Shown here: positions 27,245 to 35,609 of the stretch, piece by piece
Position numbering within the stretch: position 1 is the first letter of the stretch
Layout: every line of letters starts with the position of its first letter
Source: Flavobacterium johnsoniae UW101
Lineage (GTDB): Bacteria; Bacteroidota; Bacteroidia; Flavobacteriales; Flavobacteriaceae
DNA: 64,000 nucleotides
Assembly: GCF_000016645.1 (NCBI RefSeq)
Contig: NC_009441.1
Location: 3,596,001 to 3,660,000 of the forward strand
Reading direction: 5' to 3'
The notes under the pieces: generated by a model
What the model was told of the DNA's origin: nothing
What the model saw: only the letters and a program-made list of their open reading frames with translations
The model's database searches: none
Made by a program: the position numbers and the translations under genes

Positions 27245-27340
27245 ATGCAGGGATACAGAGGTGATAAGCCTCTATATAGAAGTCGAACAAACTTATTCCC
27301 TAACCCAATCCGCACCGCCAAGTTCTGATTGGGTTTTTTT
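27245..27340 (+). ncRNA. Structured intergenic element, possible small RNA with terminator
   Basis: Between ietS and the multiubiquitin gene, the DNA can fold into two short hairpins (AGAGG-TGATAAG-CCTCT at 27257-27273 and AAGT-CGAACAA-ACTT at about 27281-27295) enclosed by GGGATA and TATTCCC arms. On the plus strand a 9-bp hairpin (AACCCAATC and GATTGGGTT, 27302-27335) followed by a run of T ends the segment, as in an intrinsic terminator. No plus-strand gene precedes it, so a small RNA antisense to the operon leader is possible. The same fold would also form in the minus-strand operon transcript. Confidence 0.35.
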
Positions 27341-27364
27341 ATGTTTATCAATTATCTCATTTTA

Positions 27365-29737
27365 TTAATTTTTATTATCAACTCTCACTTCAACTTCTTG
27401 TCTAATTTTAACATTGCCATGGATAAAGCTAAAACTATTCAATAGCTGAGTAACTTCATTATAAATATTACCGCGCTTCTTTGTGTCTTTTATTGTTATT
27501 ATGCAGCAAAATTCCTGACTAGGTGTAAAATTCTGAGCTTCTGCCTTCGCCTCGGTATAATGTCTGAACAAACCTTCGAGTTTTAAATACCAGTTTTTAG
27601 GGCCTTTTAAATAATGCTCTTTATTGGCAGGAGTGAAATCATCAAAATTAACGCACCACTTTTTGACCGGCTGAAATTTATTTCCGTAAGAAATAAGCAT
27701 ACGCTCTGTTGAAAATTTATCCGTTACAGATTTATGCGTTTTTCGTGAATAAAGATTAGGCGCCAAAAGATTTTGTCGATTATCTGCTCCAATTGGGTTT
27801 TTAATCGTTTTCTGGGTAATGTCCCTGGCTACTTTAGTATCATAACTGCCAAACATAACATCTATATTACTTTGGCAGTATTCTACTCCTTGTGAAACTT
27901 CGAGAATTGGAGAAGTTACCAGCGTAACTGTAACTTCTCCATAATAATATCCATCCTCATCAATCATACTCTGAGGAAATGGAAAATCCAAAATATCAAT
28001 AAAGCTTCCCTTTTCTAAGTTATCCTGCAGAATTAATGTAATCTCATTTGGTTCATTATACAAGATATCATCAATATTGGTAGGCAGACCAAATCCGGCA
28101 TGATTTAATTTTTCCGCAAGCTCCATCTTCATCTCATCTGGATATTTCGCAGAATGTATGATTAAGCCCTTAAGCAGCGTTGGGCTAAACATTTCGTTTA
28201 GCTTAAAATTTAAACCCGCAGCAATAGCTGTAATACGCGGTGTCGAAAAACTTGTACCGACATTATGAGCTACCCCTCCAGAGGTCGAAAATGACTTAAC
28301 AGTATTGTAAATTGCAGTATTTCTAGAATTCAAACCTGCATTTCCTCCAATATGAGTAAGATCAGGCTTTATCGTATAGGAAGGCCCGGGACCTTTTCTG
28401 GAAAAAGGCGAAGGATTATGCTTTCCTACCTGATCCGTTGCATTCTGATCATGTGAAATCGATCCCACTACCAGCCCTCTAACCGTATCAGCTGAATTAG
28501 CGATTCTTGATTTTGGTGCTTTGAATTTAAAATTTTCACAATTTCCTGCCGATTTGCAAATCAGCACATCGTTGTGATCCTGAATTTCATCCAATGCTTT
28601 TCCAAAATCTGAAAACTCATATAAATCTGCTTCTGTAGCAGTACCAAGTGAGAGATTCCAAATTTTTATATGATTATTTCTGCTTACCGCATCCCTGATG
28701 TTTTCAATGAGCTCATCTTCAGAAATAGCCTGTTTGTTTTTATCTGCAATAACGATAGCCTCATAAATTTTGCACCCTTCAAGACCGGTATATTTATTAC
28801 CCTGGAAATCATCTCCATACAACAGTACGCCTGCAACAAAAGTTCCATGCCCCTTATTAATAACATCATCAATAAAATAAGTGCTGCGGTCATTCTCCAA
28901 CCATGGCTCGAAATGCGGAATGTTTGCCACACCCGAATCCAGTATCCCTACTATCGGATATTCTTTTCCAGCTTTTGGATATTTTATGGGAATTTCGTCT
29001 TCACCGATCATTTCATCAAAAGTAATGTCATAAGTAGGCATTTCTGTTATCATTTGTATTCCATCGAAATCCTGCAGCAAATCAAGAGCATCTTCAGTAA
29101 TAGAAGCGATACTATATATGTTGAGGTCTGCAGAATAAACAGTTTGTTCTGCATCAATATCATTGTTTTGGCAGAAAGATTCAAAGTTCTGGATAAGAAT
29201 TCTATTTAATTCACTGTCTCCATAATTAAACAGCTTAACTTTTATCTTAGATTCGGTATTTGGATTAACATTAATTAATGGATGATAAACTTCAATATTC
29301 TCAATAGCATCGATACCCATTATAATTGAATCTGAAATAAAATTCTGATCTGCTTTTGCAAAATTATCGATCATCTTCTTAACATCACGTGCATTGTCCA
29401 CTTTAACCAGTAATTCACTTTCTGAATTGAAACCTATTAAATTAAGTTTTTTATCCACATTGAAGATCAAAGCTATTTCTTTACGAAATCTCTTGGCAAG
29501 TGCGTCTTCGTTGACTTTAAGTCTTAAAACAGTTGGAGTATAATTATCCGAACTTACTTTTCGTTTCAAAAGCTGGTCAACCTCAATCAATTTCTCTCTA
29601 AAAATTATAGATTTTCCAGCGATGTTGTCCTTATTTACCCATTTAGGCATAGGACCTCCTCCGGCACCTTCAGTTCCGGATTCATCTTTTTCTCTTTTCT
29701 GGAAAAACTTAATTGGTAAATTTCTTTCGGTTGCCAT
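27365..29737 (-). CDS. ietS: Subtilisin-like serine protease, IetS-like
   Basis: The 790-residue protein has an N-terminal region of about 240 residues without a signal peptide, then a subtilase domain with the triad Asp267 (GILDSG), His297 (GHGTFVAG) and Ser496 (GTSFSTP), plus the oxyanion asparagine in SAGN. A C-terminal beta-rich region of about 240 residues follows. It should be cytoplasmic. The AAA ATPase gene ends seven bases upstream. The AAA plus subtilase pair matches ietAS, first noted in plasmid incompatibility and later reported as an antiphage system. The protease is probably the effector. Confidence 0.85.
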   Translation of the reverse strand: MATERNLPIKFFQKREKDESGTEGAGGGPMPKWVNKDNIAGKSIIFREKLIEVDQLLKRKVSSDNYTPTVLRLKVNEDALAKRFRKEIALIFNVDKKLNLIGFNSESELLVKVDNARDVKKMIDNFAKADQNFISDSIIMGIDAIENIEVYHPLINVNPNTESKIKVKLFNYGDSELNRILIQNFESFCQNNDIDAEQTVYSADLNIYSIASITEDALDLLQDFDGIQMITEMPTYDITFDEMIGEDEIPIKYPKAGKEYPIVGILDSGVANIPHFEPWLENDRSTYFIDDVINKGHGTFVAGVLLYGDDFQGNKYTGLEGCKIYEAIVIADKNKQAISEDELIENIRDAVSRNNHIKIWNLSLGTATEADLYEFSDFGKALDEIQDHNDVLICKSAGNCENFKFKAPKSRIANSADTVRGLVVGSISHDQNATDQVGKHNPSPFSRKGPGPSYTIKPDLTHIGGNAGLNSRNTAIYNTVKSFSTSGGVAHNVGTSFSTPRITAIAAGLNFKLNEMFSPTLLKGLIIHSAKYPDEMKMELAEKLNHAGFGLPTNIDDILYNEPNEITLILQDNLEKGSFIDILDFPFPQSMIDEDGYYYGEVTVTLVTSPILEVSQGVEYCQSNIDVMFGSYDTKVARDITQKTIKNPIGADNRQNLLAPNLYSRKTHKSVTDKFSTERMLISYGNKFQPVKKWCVNFDDFTPANKEHYLKGPKNWYLKLEGLFRHYTEAKAEAQNFTPSQEFCCIITIKDTKKRGNIYNEVTQLLNSFSFIHGNVKIRQEVEVRVDNKN

Positions 29738-29744
29738 ATCTTAA

Positions 29745-30836
29745 TTATTTATTTAGATAATTTCTTACCTGTCTTAATGAAACATTCATTTTATCTGCAA
29801 TTGCTGTTTGTGAAATACCATTATCATTTAAAAATTCAATCATTTTGTCATAAGAAAAAGATCCGTGATTATTAAATTCAAAAATTTCAAAAAGTAGCTC
29901 ATCATAAGTTAGTACCTCTTTCTCATGAATAATAACCTGTGACTTTGAATTATTAACTATTGTTTTTATATCTGATGGGGATTTACCCTCCAATAATTTT
30001 ATTAGTCTGTCGTATTTCTTTTTATCATCAAAAAAATCAGTTTTAAAATCGTTTACAAACTCTTTTAATAATTCACTGATTTCATTTTCCTTTGGCATTC
30101 CGACCTCTATTACATGATTAAATCTTCTCCAAATCGCTTTATCTAATAATTCAGGATGATTTGTTGCCGCAATAAGTATGTTACTTGATGAAAAACTATC
30201 AATATTCTGTAATAAACTATTTATTACCCTTTTTAACTCACCAAGTTCATGCTGGTCGTCTCGTGCTTTTGCAATTGCATCAAATTCATCTAAAAACAAA
30301 ATACAGGGTTTATTATCAGCAAAATCAAATATTTTTCTGATATTTTTTCCGGTATTCCCAAGTAGAGAAGATACAATTGCATCAAATCTTGCAATAACTA
30401 AAGGCAGGCCTGTCTGCTGAGAAATATATCTCGCAAGAGTTGTCTTTCCGCCTCCAGGCATACCATACAACAACAAAGTATTAGAAGTTTCGATTCCGTG
30501 TCCAATTAACTTATTCTGATGCTTAACTGCACTTATAAAATCCAAAATTTTATTGTGCATCAATGGGGGCAGCACAATTGGACTGGCGTTTTTATTTGGA
30601 ATCTCAATATCAACAATACTCATTCTGCTTTCATGATCTACAGGCACAGTCAATAACTCATCCATAGTCACAGCCACACTGGGCTCTTTTTTCTCGATTA
30701 CTTTTAAAATCATTTTTGACATCTTTTCATCACCGTCTTTCATGACTTTATCAGCAAGAAGCTTAGCATAACTATAAACTTTGCTAGAGTCTTTCGACAA
30801 TCCTCCTTCTATGATTCTTAATATTTCAGTGTACAT
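29745..30836 (-). CDS. ietA: AAA ATPase, IetA-like
   Basis: The 363-residue protein has an N-terminal helical region (1-90), then a classic AAA core: Walker A GMPGGGKTT at 125-133, Walker B CILFLDEFDAI with Asp183 and Glu184, sensor AATNHPELLD, and the arginine pair in WRRFNHV. The last 24 residues (GISQTAIADKMNVSLRQVRNYL) look like a helix-turn-helix, an unusual tail for an ATPase and possibly DNA-binding. It is the first gene of the five-gene minus-strand cluster; the promoter-like CAAATTTA complement lies 30 bases upstream. Confidence 0.85.
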   Translation of the reverse strand: MYTEILRIIEGGLSKDSSKVYSYAKLLADKVMKDGDEKMSKMILKVIEKKEPSVAVTMDELLTVPVDHESRMSIVDIEIPNKNASPIVLPPLMHNKILDFISAVKHQNKLIGHGIETSNTLLLYGMPGGGKTTLARYISQQTGLPLVIARFDAIVSSLLGNTGKNIRKIFDFADNKPCILFLDEFDAIAKARDDQHELGELKRVINSLLQNIDSFSSSNILIAATNHPELLDKAIWRRFNHVIEVGMPKENEISELLKEFVNDFKTDFFDDKKKYDRLIKLLEGKSPSDIKTIVNNSKSQVIIHEKEVLTYDELLFEIFEFNNHGSFSYDKMIEFLNDNGISQTAIADKMNVSLRQVRNYLNK

Positions 30837-30865
30837 TTTCTGTTTTTTTATTGTAGGTTATGGTA

Positions 30866-30873
30866 CAAATTTA
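30866..30873 (-). promoter_or_regulatory. -7 element of the ietAS operon
   Basis: On the minus strand TAAATTTG lies 29 bases before the ietA ATG and matches the Bacteroidetes -7 consensus. A TTG lies further upstream but at 15 rather than 19 bases, so the -33 part is weak. Confidence 0.45.
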
Positions 30874-30933
30874 ATAAATTTTGATATTCAAAACACAAAA
30901 AGTGTAATATTTTTTTAAAAAATCGTATTTTTT

Positions 30934-30949
30934 TTACGGTTAACCGTAA
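30934..30949. promoter_or_regulatory. 16-bp perfect palindrome upstream of ietA
   Basis: TTACGGTTAACCGTAA is a perfect palindrome 98 bases before the ietA start and about 60 bases upstream of its -7 element. It is a good candidate operator for a dimeric regulator. The rest of 30837-31437 holds no gene that I can see; the right part has a GC-richer stretch (31230-31320) and a T-rich tract just before ssb. Confidence 0.45.
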
Positions 30950-31437
30950 TATTACCACACAAACAAACCTATAAAACCTCGCTAATATTGGACTTCAGCA
31001 GTATTCAGAGCATATCTAAAAAATTTACTTAAAGATTACAATCAATTCTCTTTCAAAATAACTCCCATATAGCTAGCTGACCATAACCCATCCTAATAAC
31101 GAATCCAGCCAGTACCCTAAAGATGAGAATTCAAGTCCTGCCACATTTGTTGTAGTAAAACCAACTGCATAAAACTTTAAAAATCAGCAAATAGATAAGT
31201 ATTCATTTTCATTCGAAACGGCATAAAAAGGCAGCCAAGATAGTGCCCGCCGTATGCTGCATGCGCATAATGGCGCCGCTTTCGCTTGCCACCCTTCGGG
31301 ACTTATAGCACTCCGCATCCTCATAACCGGTCACTTGATTCTTGCTTTCTTTTTTCCCGTTTTTTCTTTTGAAAACAATTTTTGGGAGTGCAGGGAGAAA
31401 GAAATTTTAAATAACAGTAACGCTAAAATTTAAAATC

Positions 31438-31830
31438 ATGGAAATCACAGGACGTATTACAAAAGATGCATTAGCCCGTAAAGTGGGAAATAAAAAACAG
31501 GTCGTTAACTTCTCCATTGCCATCAATGATAGCTACAAACCCAAAGGAAGCACCGAGTACAAACAGATTACAACTTTTATCGACTGCTCGTATTGGCTCA
31601 ATGCCAAACTTGCCGAATGGCTTAAAAAAGGGACGCTAGTTCAGCTCTTCGGGCGTGTGGGGCTGAGTACTTATATCGGTCACGACGGCTCGGCTATGGG
31701 GTCTTTAACCTTTCACATCAACAGCCTTAAGATTTTGGCTTTTGCCAAAAAAGAGGACACATCTGCGAGCGCAGTTTCTGCACCTAAAAAACAAAATTCC
31801 TCAGACGATCCCGATGACCTGCCTTTCTAA
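31438..31830 (+). CDS. ssb: Single-stranded DNA-binding protein
   Basis: The 130-residue protein has an OB-fold (residues 1-105: MEITGRITKDA, VVNFSIAIND, FIDCSYW, LVQLFGRVGLSTY) and a short linker ending in the acidic tip DDPDDLPF used to bind partner proteins. It is shorter and more divergent than a housekeeping Ssb. Together with the next three genes it forms a set common in Bacteroidetes conjugative transposons, so it most likely protects or processes transferred single-stranded DNA. Confidence 0.85.
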   Translation: MEITGRITKDALARKVGNKKQVVNFSIAINDSYKPKGSTEYKQITTFIDCSYWLNAKLAEWLKKGTLVQLFGRVGLSTYIGHDGSAMGSLTFHINSLKILAFAKKEDTSASAVSAPKKQNSSDDPDDLPF

Positions 31831-31874
31831 GGCAGATACTAGGATTGTATTTATAAACGCCAAAAAATCACATT

Positions 31875-32237
31875 ATGAAAGCCTTAGACAAAAACGAGTA
31901 TACGGACTACGATGTAAGCCATGTATTCAACGAAATCATTTTAAGCCATTTGGATAGCTATAACGGAAAGAAAAAACAGCAGTTGAAGTCTTTCCTCGAA
32001 GACTTACAGAAAGGGGGCTGTATCAGCGGTATGATAGGGGAATTTATCTACCACAACGACTGCAAAGCTTTTTACATCAAACACATTGAAGATTTGGAAG
32101 GCATCAAAGAGGACTTGGAAGAAGCATTCGGAGAGCCTGTAGCCAACCGCTATAAACTGCCCCACTATACTTTTTTATGCTGGCTCTGCTTTGAGGAGTA
32201 CTGCTACGGCATTTACAGAGATGTCTTTGAACAATAG
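31875..32237 (+). CDS. Small conserved mobile-element protein
   Basis: The product has 120 residues and is acidic and helical, with no signal or membrane segment; it starts MKALDKNEYTDYDVSHVF and ends CWLCFEEYCYGIYRDVFEQ. I recall similar proteins between ssb and pcfK-like genes in Bacteroidetes integrative elements, but no function is known. It lies 44 bases after ssb and 23 bases before the PcfK-like gene and is surely co-transcribed with them. Confidence 0.6.
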   Translation: MKALDKNEYTDYDVSHVFNEIILSHLDSYNGKKKQQLKSFLEDLQKGGCISGMIGEFIYHNDCKAFYIKHIEDLEGIKEDLEEAFGEPVANRYKLPHYTFLCWLCFEEYCYGIYRDVFEQ

Positions 32238-32260
32238 CTATTAATCAAACTTTTTCCATC

Positions 32261-32644
32261 ATGAAACCATCTGAAGACTTTAAAACTGCTATAGAGAATT
32301 ATCTCAATACAACTGCGCAGGGCGATTCAGCCTTTGCCCAAAGCCTTGCCAAAGAAACCAAAAACATCGAGAGCTGTTGCAGTTACATTTTTGGCGAGGT
32401 CAAAAAAACAGGATTGTGCGCCTTTGACAATCAGGAAATCTTTGATATGGCACTCAAATATTATAACGATGACAGTATTGGTGCGCCTGCACCAATCAAC
32501 TGTAAAGTGGTGGTAAATCAGCCTGTAAAGGCTGATTTATTCAGCTCTGCTCCTGAAATGACTCCGCAGGTCGCAAGACCTGAAACTGTAGTGTTGCATA
32601 CAGCGAAACCCGTACAGCAAACCTTAACACTTTTTGACTTATGA
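32261..32644 (+). CDS. PcfK-like protein
   Basis: The 127-residue protein starts MKPSEDFKTAIENYLNT, the N-terminal helix of PcfK-like proteins; FDNQEIFDMALKYYNDDSI matches the family core and the tail is low-complexity ending LTLFDL. PcfK genes sit in conjugation regions. Its stop overlaps the PcfJ-like start by four bases (ATGA). The role in transfer is not defined. Confidence 0.7.
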   Translation: MKPSEDFKTAIENYLNTTAQGDSAFAQSLAKETKNIESCCSYIFGEVKKTGLCAFDNQEIFDMALKYYNDDSIGAPAPINCKVVVNQPVKADLFSSAPEMTPQVARPETVVLHTAKPVQQTLTLFDL

Positions 32645-33948
32645 AACCGCATACCGCCATAGAAAAACAGATAGTCGCATTAAGCGAATCCCTTGCGCCC
32701 ATTACCCCCGAAATACACTCATGGGCAGAAAAGACCATTTTTCTGAAATGGGGCGTTTTATCACGTGGAAAATTTCACTGTCTGGACTGTGGAAACGCTT
32801 GGAAACCCGAATCCGAAAAACAGTCTGCGAAATTTACGGCTTGCTTAGCCTGTAAAGGAAAACTTAAAATGCACGGTTGCAATCAAGTGCATTTCAAGGA
32901 AATAGAATACAGCGCAGTAGTAACTTGTCTTTCGGATTTTCAAATAGTGCGCATCATTTGTTCGACCAAACAGATGAAGAAGAACTGTCTGCCCTCCTAT
33001 TCCCATACCGAAGTGATGCAGCATTGGATAAACCCAAAAGGCGAAGTGCGCACCATGTCACGCAGTACAAATGTTTTTTCGCACGCATACGATGCATGGC
33101 AGTACTATTCGCCCCTTGAAATCCGCCCAAAGGATTTTCAGAACTCTCCCAAGTACCGAATCAACCCCTACAGGTTTTATCCACGCTTGAAAGTGCTTCC
33201 CGTATTGAAACGAAATGGCTTTAAGACAAGTTTTTATGAGGTAGCACCTCAGGTGTTGCTTTCATCATTATTAAAAGACCACTGTGCTGAAACTCTGCTG
33301 AAAACTAGGCAGATTTCATGGCTCCGCTATTACCTTGAATCTCCCCATCAGCATGTCCTGCGCAACTGGCAGGCCGTAAAAATATGTCTTAAAAAGAATT
33401 ATACAGTTTCCGATTTTGGAATTTGGGAGGATTATATCGAACTTTTGCGTTGGTTTAAAAAAGACATAACCTCCGCCCTGCTCGTCTGTCCTGCTGATTT
33501 ACACTTGGAGCATGACAGATTGGTGGAGAAAAAACAGCAGTTGCTGAGAAAAAAATATCTTGTGAAAATGCGTGCGGAAATAGAAAAAGCGCAAGGTCTG
33601 TATGCTGAGGAGAAAAAACAGTTTTTCGGGTTATGCTTTTCAGGGGCAGGAATTACTATTTCAGTATTGGAGAATGTTTCTGAATTTATGACCGAAGGCG
33701 ACAGCCTGAGACACTGTGTTTTTACCAATGAGTATTTCAAAAAGATAGATTCCCTGCTCTTCTCTGCACGCATTGACAACAAACCAATCGAAACTATAGA
33801 GGTTTCTCTTTCTAAAATGGAAATAGCACAGTGCCGTGGTTTGAGGAATCACAATTCAAAACATCATAAAGCTATTTTCAGTTTGATGAAAAAAAACCTT
33901 TATCAGATTCGCTCCCGAATGAAAAAGAAGAAAGCAGAACAATGCTAA
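32641..33948 (+). CDS. PcfJ-like protein
   Basis: The 435-residue protein has two CxxC pairs near the N-terminus (CLDCGN, CLACKG), which look like a zinc ribbon, then a long helical body and a C-terminal domain with EGDSLRHCVFTNEY and KPIETIEVSLSKMEIAQCRG. This layout is characteristic of PcfJ-like proteins of conjugative elements. It is coupled to PcfK and followed by a strong terminator. No relaxase, coupling protein or integrase is present in the window, so this is either one end of a larger element or a remnant. Confidence 0.75.
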   Translation: MKPHTAIEKQIVALSESLAPITPEIHSWAEKTIFLKWGVLSRGKFHCLDCGNAWKPESEKQSAKFTACLACKGKLKMHGCNQVHFKEIEYSAVVTCLSDFQIVRIICSTKQMKKNCLPSYSHTEVMQHWINPKGEVRTMSRSTNVFSHAYDAWQYYSPLEIRPKDFQNSPKYRINPYRFYPRLKVLPVLKRNGFKTSFYEVAPQVLLSSLLKDHCAETLLKTRQISWLRYYLESPHQHVLRNWQAVKICLKKNYTVSDFGIWEDYIELLRWFKKDITSALLVCPADLHLEHDRLVEKKQQLLRKKYLVKMRAEIEKAQGLYAEEKKQFFGLCFSGAGITISVLENVSEFMTEGDSLRHCVFTNEYFKKIDSLLFSARIDNKPIETIEVSLSKMEIAQCRGLRNHNSKHHKAIFSLMKKNLYQIRSRMKKKKAEQC

Positions 33949-33949
33949 A

Positions 33950-33986
33950 AGCGGAAAAACCGAAGAACTTTCGGTTTTTCCGCTTT
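33950..33986 (+). terminator. Rho-independent terminator
   Basis: A perfect 14-bp stem (GCGGAAAAACCGAA and its complement, loop GAACT) begins three bases after the PcfJ-like stop codon and ends in TTT. It closes the ssb-pcfK-pcfJ operon. Confidence 0.85.
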
Positions 33987-34194
33987 ATAACATTTCAGAC
34001 ACTGAAATTTTCCTTGCTGATTTATAGCAATCTTCCTCTTAGATTGTTCAAATCAAAAAAAAATAATTACTGTTCAATAGCGTACTGCCTTCAATGCAGA
34101 CTATTAAACAGGGGAAGAAAAATCCATTTCTAAATAAACTATGAAAAAATAACAATTTTAACATTTCATTTATAAACAGAGATATTTTTATAAT

Positions 34195-34202
34195 TATCTT
34201 TG
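34195..34202 (+). promoter_or_regulatory. -7 promoter element
   Basis: TATCTTTG lies 20 bases before the ATG at 34223 and fits the TAnnTTTG consensus. No TTG at the ideal 19-base spacing is visible, so the assignment is moderate. It would be the first promoter of the metal island. Confidence 0.45.
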
Positions 34203-34222
34203 TTTACGATTTTACATGTCTT

Positions 34223-34594
34223 ATGAAAAGATTCCACATCATAGTAATTATTACCTTAGGTTTCTTCTTGATGCCAATGGCTACTTTTGCTTGTGGAAAA
34301 CTTTCTGGAAAGATTTCTTATACTAAAGAAGCTTCCAAAAATCATGACAATGATTGCTGCTCGAAAGATGGCAGTCATTCCAAAAAAAATAATGATGGCT
34401 GCTGCGGTCATAAATGTGGGCACAAGTCATGCGGTTGTGTCTCAATCTGTAACGGAGGAATTACTTTCTTTAACCAACTTGACTTTAAAAACATCACTAT
34501 AAGTGTTTTTTCTAAAAAACAAAAATTCCACAGTTCAGAAACCTCCATTCTCTCTGGTTTCTATACTATCTGGCTTATCCCTAAAATAAGCTAA
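34223..34594 (+). CDS. Small exported His/Cys-rich protein
   Basis: The 123-residue protein has a signal sequence (MKRFHIIVIITLGFFLMPMATFA) and then a dense metal-ligand segment: NDCCSK, GCCGHKCGHKSCGCVSIC. The C-terminus ends YTIWLIPKIS, comparable to IWQPPKIS of the protein at 62643, so it may be a distant DUF6660-type member. Its place at the start of the copper island suggests a periplasmic metal-binding or sensing protein. It has its own promoter and terminator and is not directly in the long operon. Confidence 0.6.
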   Translation: MKRFHIIVIITLGFFLMPMATFACGKLSGKISYTKEASKNHDNDCCSKDGSHSKKNNDGCCGHKCGHKSCGCVSICNGGITFFNQLDFKNITISVFSKKQKFHSSETSILSGFYTIWLIPKIS

Positions 34595-34597
34595 ATA

Positions 34598-34660
34598 CCT
34601 TTTTTGACAGCCATACGTGTGTCAAAAAAGGAAGCCTAACTGCTTCATTTTTTTATTTTT
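34598..34660 (+). terminator. Double hairpin terminator
   Basis: A perfect 12-bp stem (CCTTTTTTGACA and TGTCAAAAAAGG) is followed at once by a second small stem (GAAGC and GCTTC) and a T-rich tract. It ends the small gene at 34594. Confidence 0.75.
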
Positions 34661-34743
34661 CGCTTTTTGTAGAATAATTCTCTATACAGTTCTTGTATGC
34701 AATTATTTCTCAAAAGCAATATTCACTTCAAATACATTTTAAA

Positions 34744-35595
34744 ATGAAATCAATTCAAAAAGGATTGATGGCAATCACTCTATTGCTGTCAGTCATAGTG
34801 TTTGGCGCACCTATAAAAAATGCAAAAAACATAAATGCAAAAATTTATGGTAATTGTTTAATGTGCAAAACTGCTATTGAAAAAGCAGGAAACATCAAAA
34901 ATATCGCTTCGGTAAACTGGAATGAAAACACCAAAATAGCGGCTATTACCTATGATGAGAAGAAAACAAATCAGGATGAAGTCCTGAAAAGAATTGCCTT
35001 AGCAGGATATGACAGCGACCAGTTCTTAGCTCCTGGTGACGCCTATGCAAAACTTCCACAATGCTGCCAATATGAAAGAACAAATATGGCGGCTCCAATA
35101 AAAAAATCCGAAATGGATATGGGTAAAATGGATCATTCACAGCATACAGCCGCAGTTCCTGCAGATGCACAAGAAAACAGTCCTTTTAAAGCAATTTTCG
35201 ACAGCTACTTTGATGTAAAAGATGCTTTGGTGAAAACAGATGCTAAAACTGCCGCATTGAAATCTAAAGAGCTCCTTACTGCAATCAATGCTATTAAAAT
35301 GGAGAACCTAAAGCCAAAAGAACATACTGCATGGATGAATGCAATGAAAAGTTTAGCTTCAGATGCCACAAATATTTCTGAAAACCAAGATGTAAAAAAG
35401 CAAAGGGAATCCTTTAAAAGCCTTTCCAAAAACACGTACGATCTTATAAAAACTGCTGATCAGCCGCAGCCGGTTTATTATAATCATTGTCCAATGGTTG
35501 ATGCGAATTGGCTCAGCAAAGAAAGCGGCATCAAGAATCCGTATTACGGTTCACAGATGTTAAGCTGTGGATCAACTATAGAAACAATCAAATAA
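34744..35595 (+). CDS. HMA domain plus DUF3347 exported protein
   Basis: After a signal sequence (MKSIQKGLMAITLLLSVIVFG) comes a heavy-metal-associated domain with NCLMCKTAIEKAG (CxxC) at about residues 28-95, then a Met/His-rich linker (MDMGKMDHSQH) and a DUF3347 domain to residue 283 with HCPMVDANWLS and NPYYGSQMLSCG. It should capture copper-like ions in the periplasm. I chose ATG 34744 because the signal sequence begins there; the longer start at 34693 adds a non-signal leader. It is the first of four DUF3347 proteins here. Confidence 0.75.
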   Translation: MKSIQKGLMAITLLLSVIVFGAPIKNAKNINAKIYGNCLMCKTAIEKAGNIKNIASVNWNENTKIAAITYDEKKTNQDEVLKRIALAGYDSDQFLAPGDAYAKLPQCCQYERTNMAAPIKKSEMDMGKMDHSQHTAAVPADAQENSPFKAIFDSYFDVKDALVKTDAKTAALKSKELLTAINAIKMENLKPKEHTAWMNAMKSLASDATNISENQDVKKQRESFKSLSKNTYDLIKTADQPQPVYYNHCPMVDANWLSKESGIKNPYYGSQMLSCGSTIETIK

Positions 35596-35609
35596 TCCCA
35601 AATCAAAAA

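Noticed and set aside
27250..27300. Possible tRNA-like fold
   Set aside because: Only two short arms and an enclosing stem are present; there is no full cloverleaf, no conserved T-loop and no U before a plausible anticodon on the plus strand.
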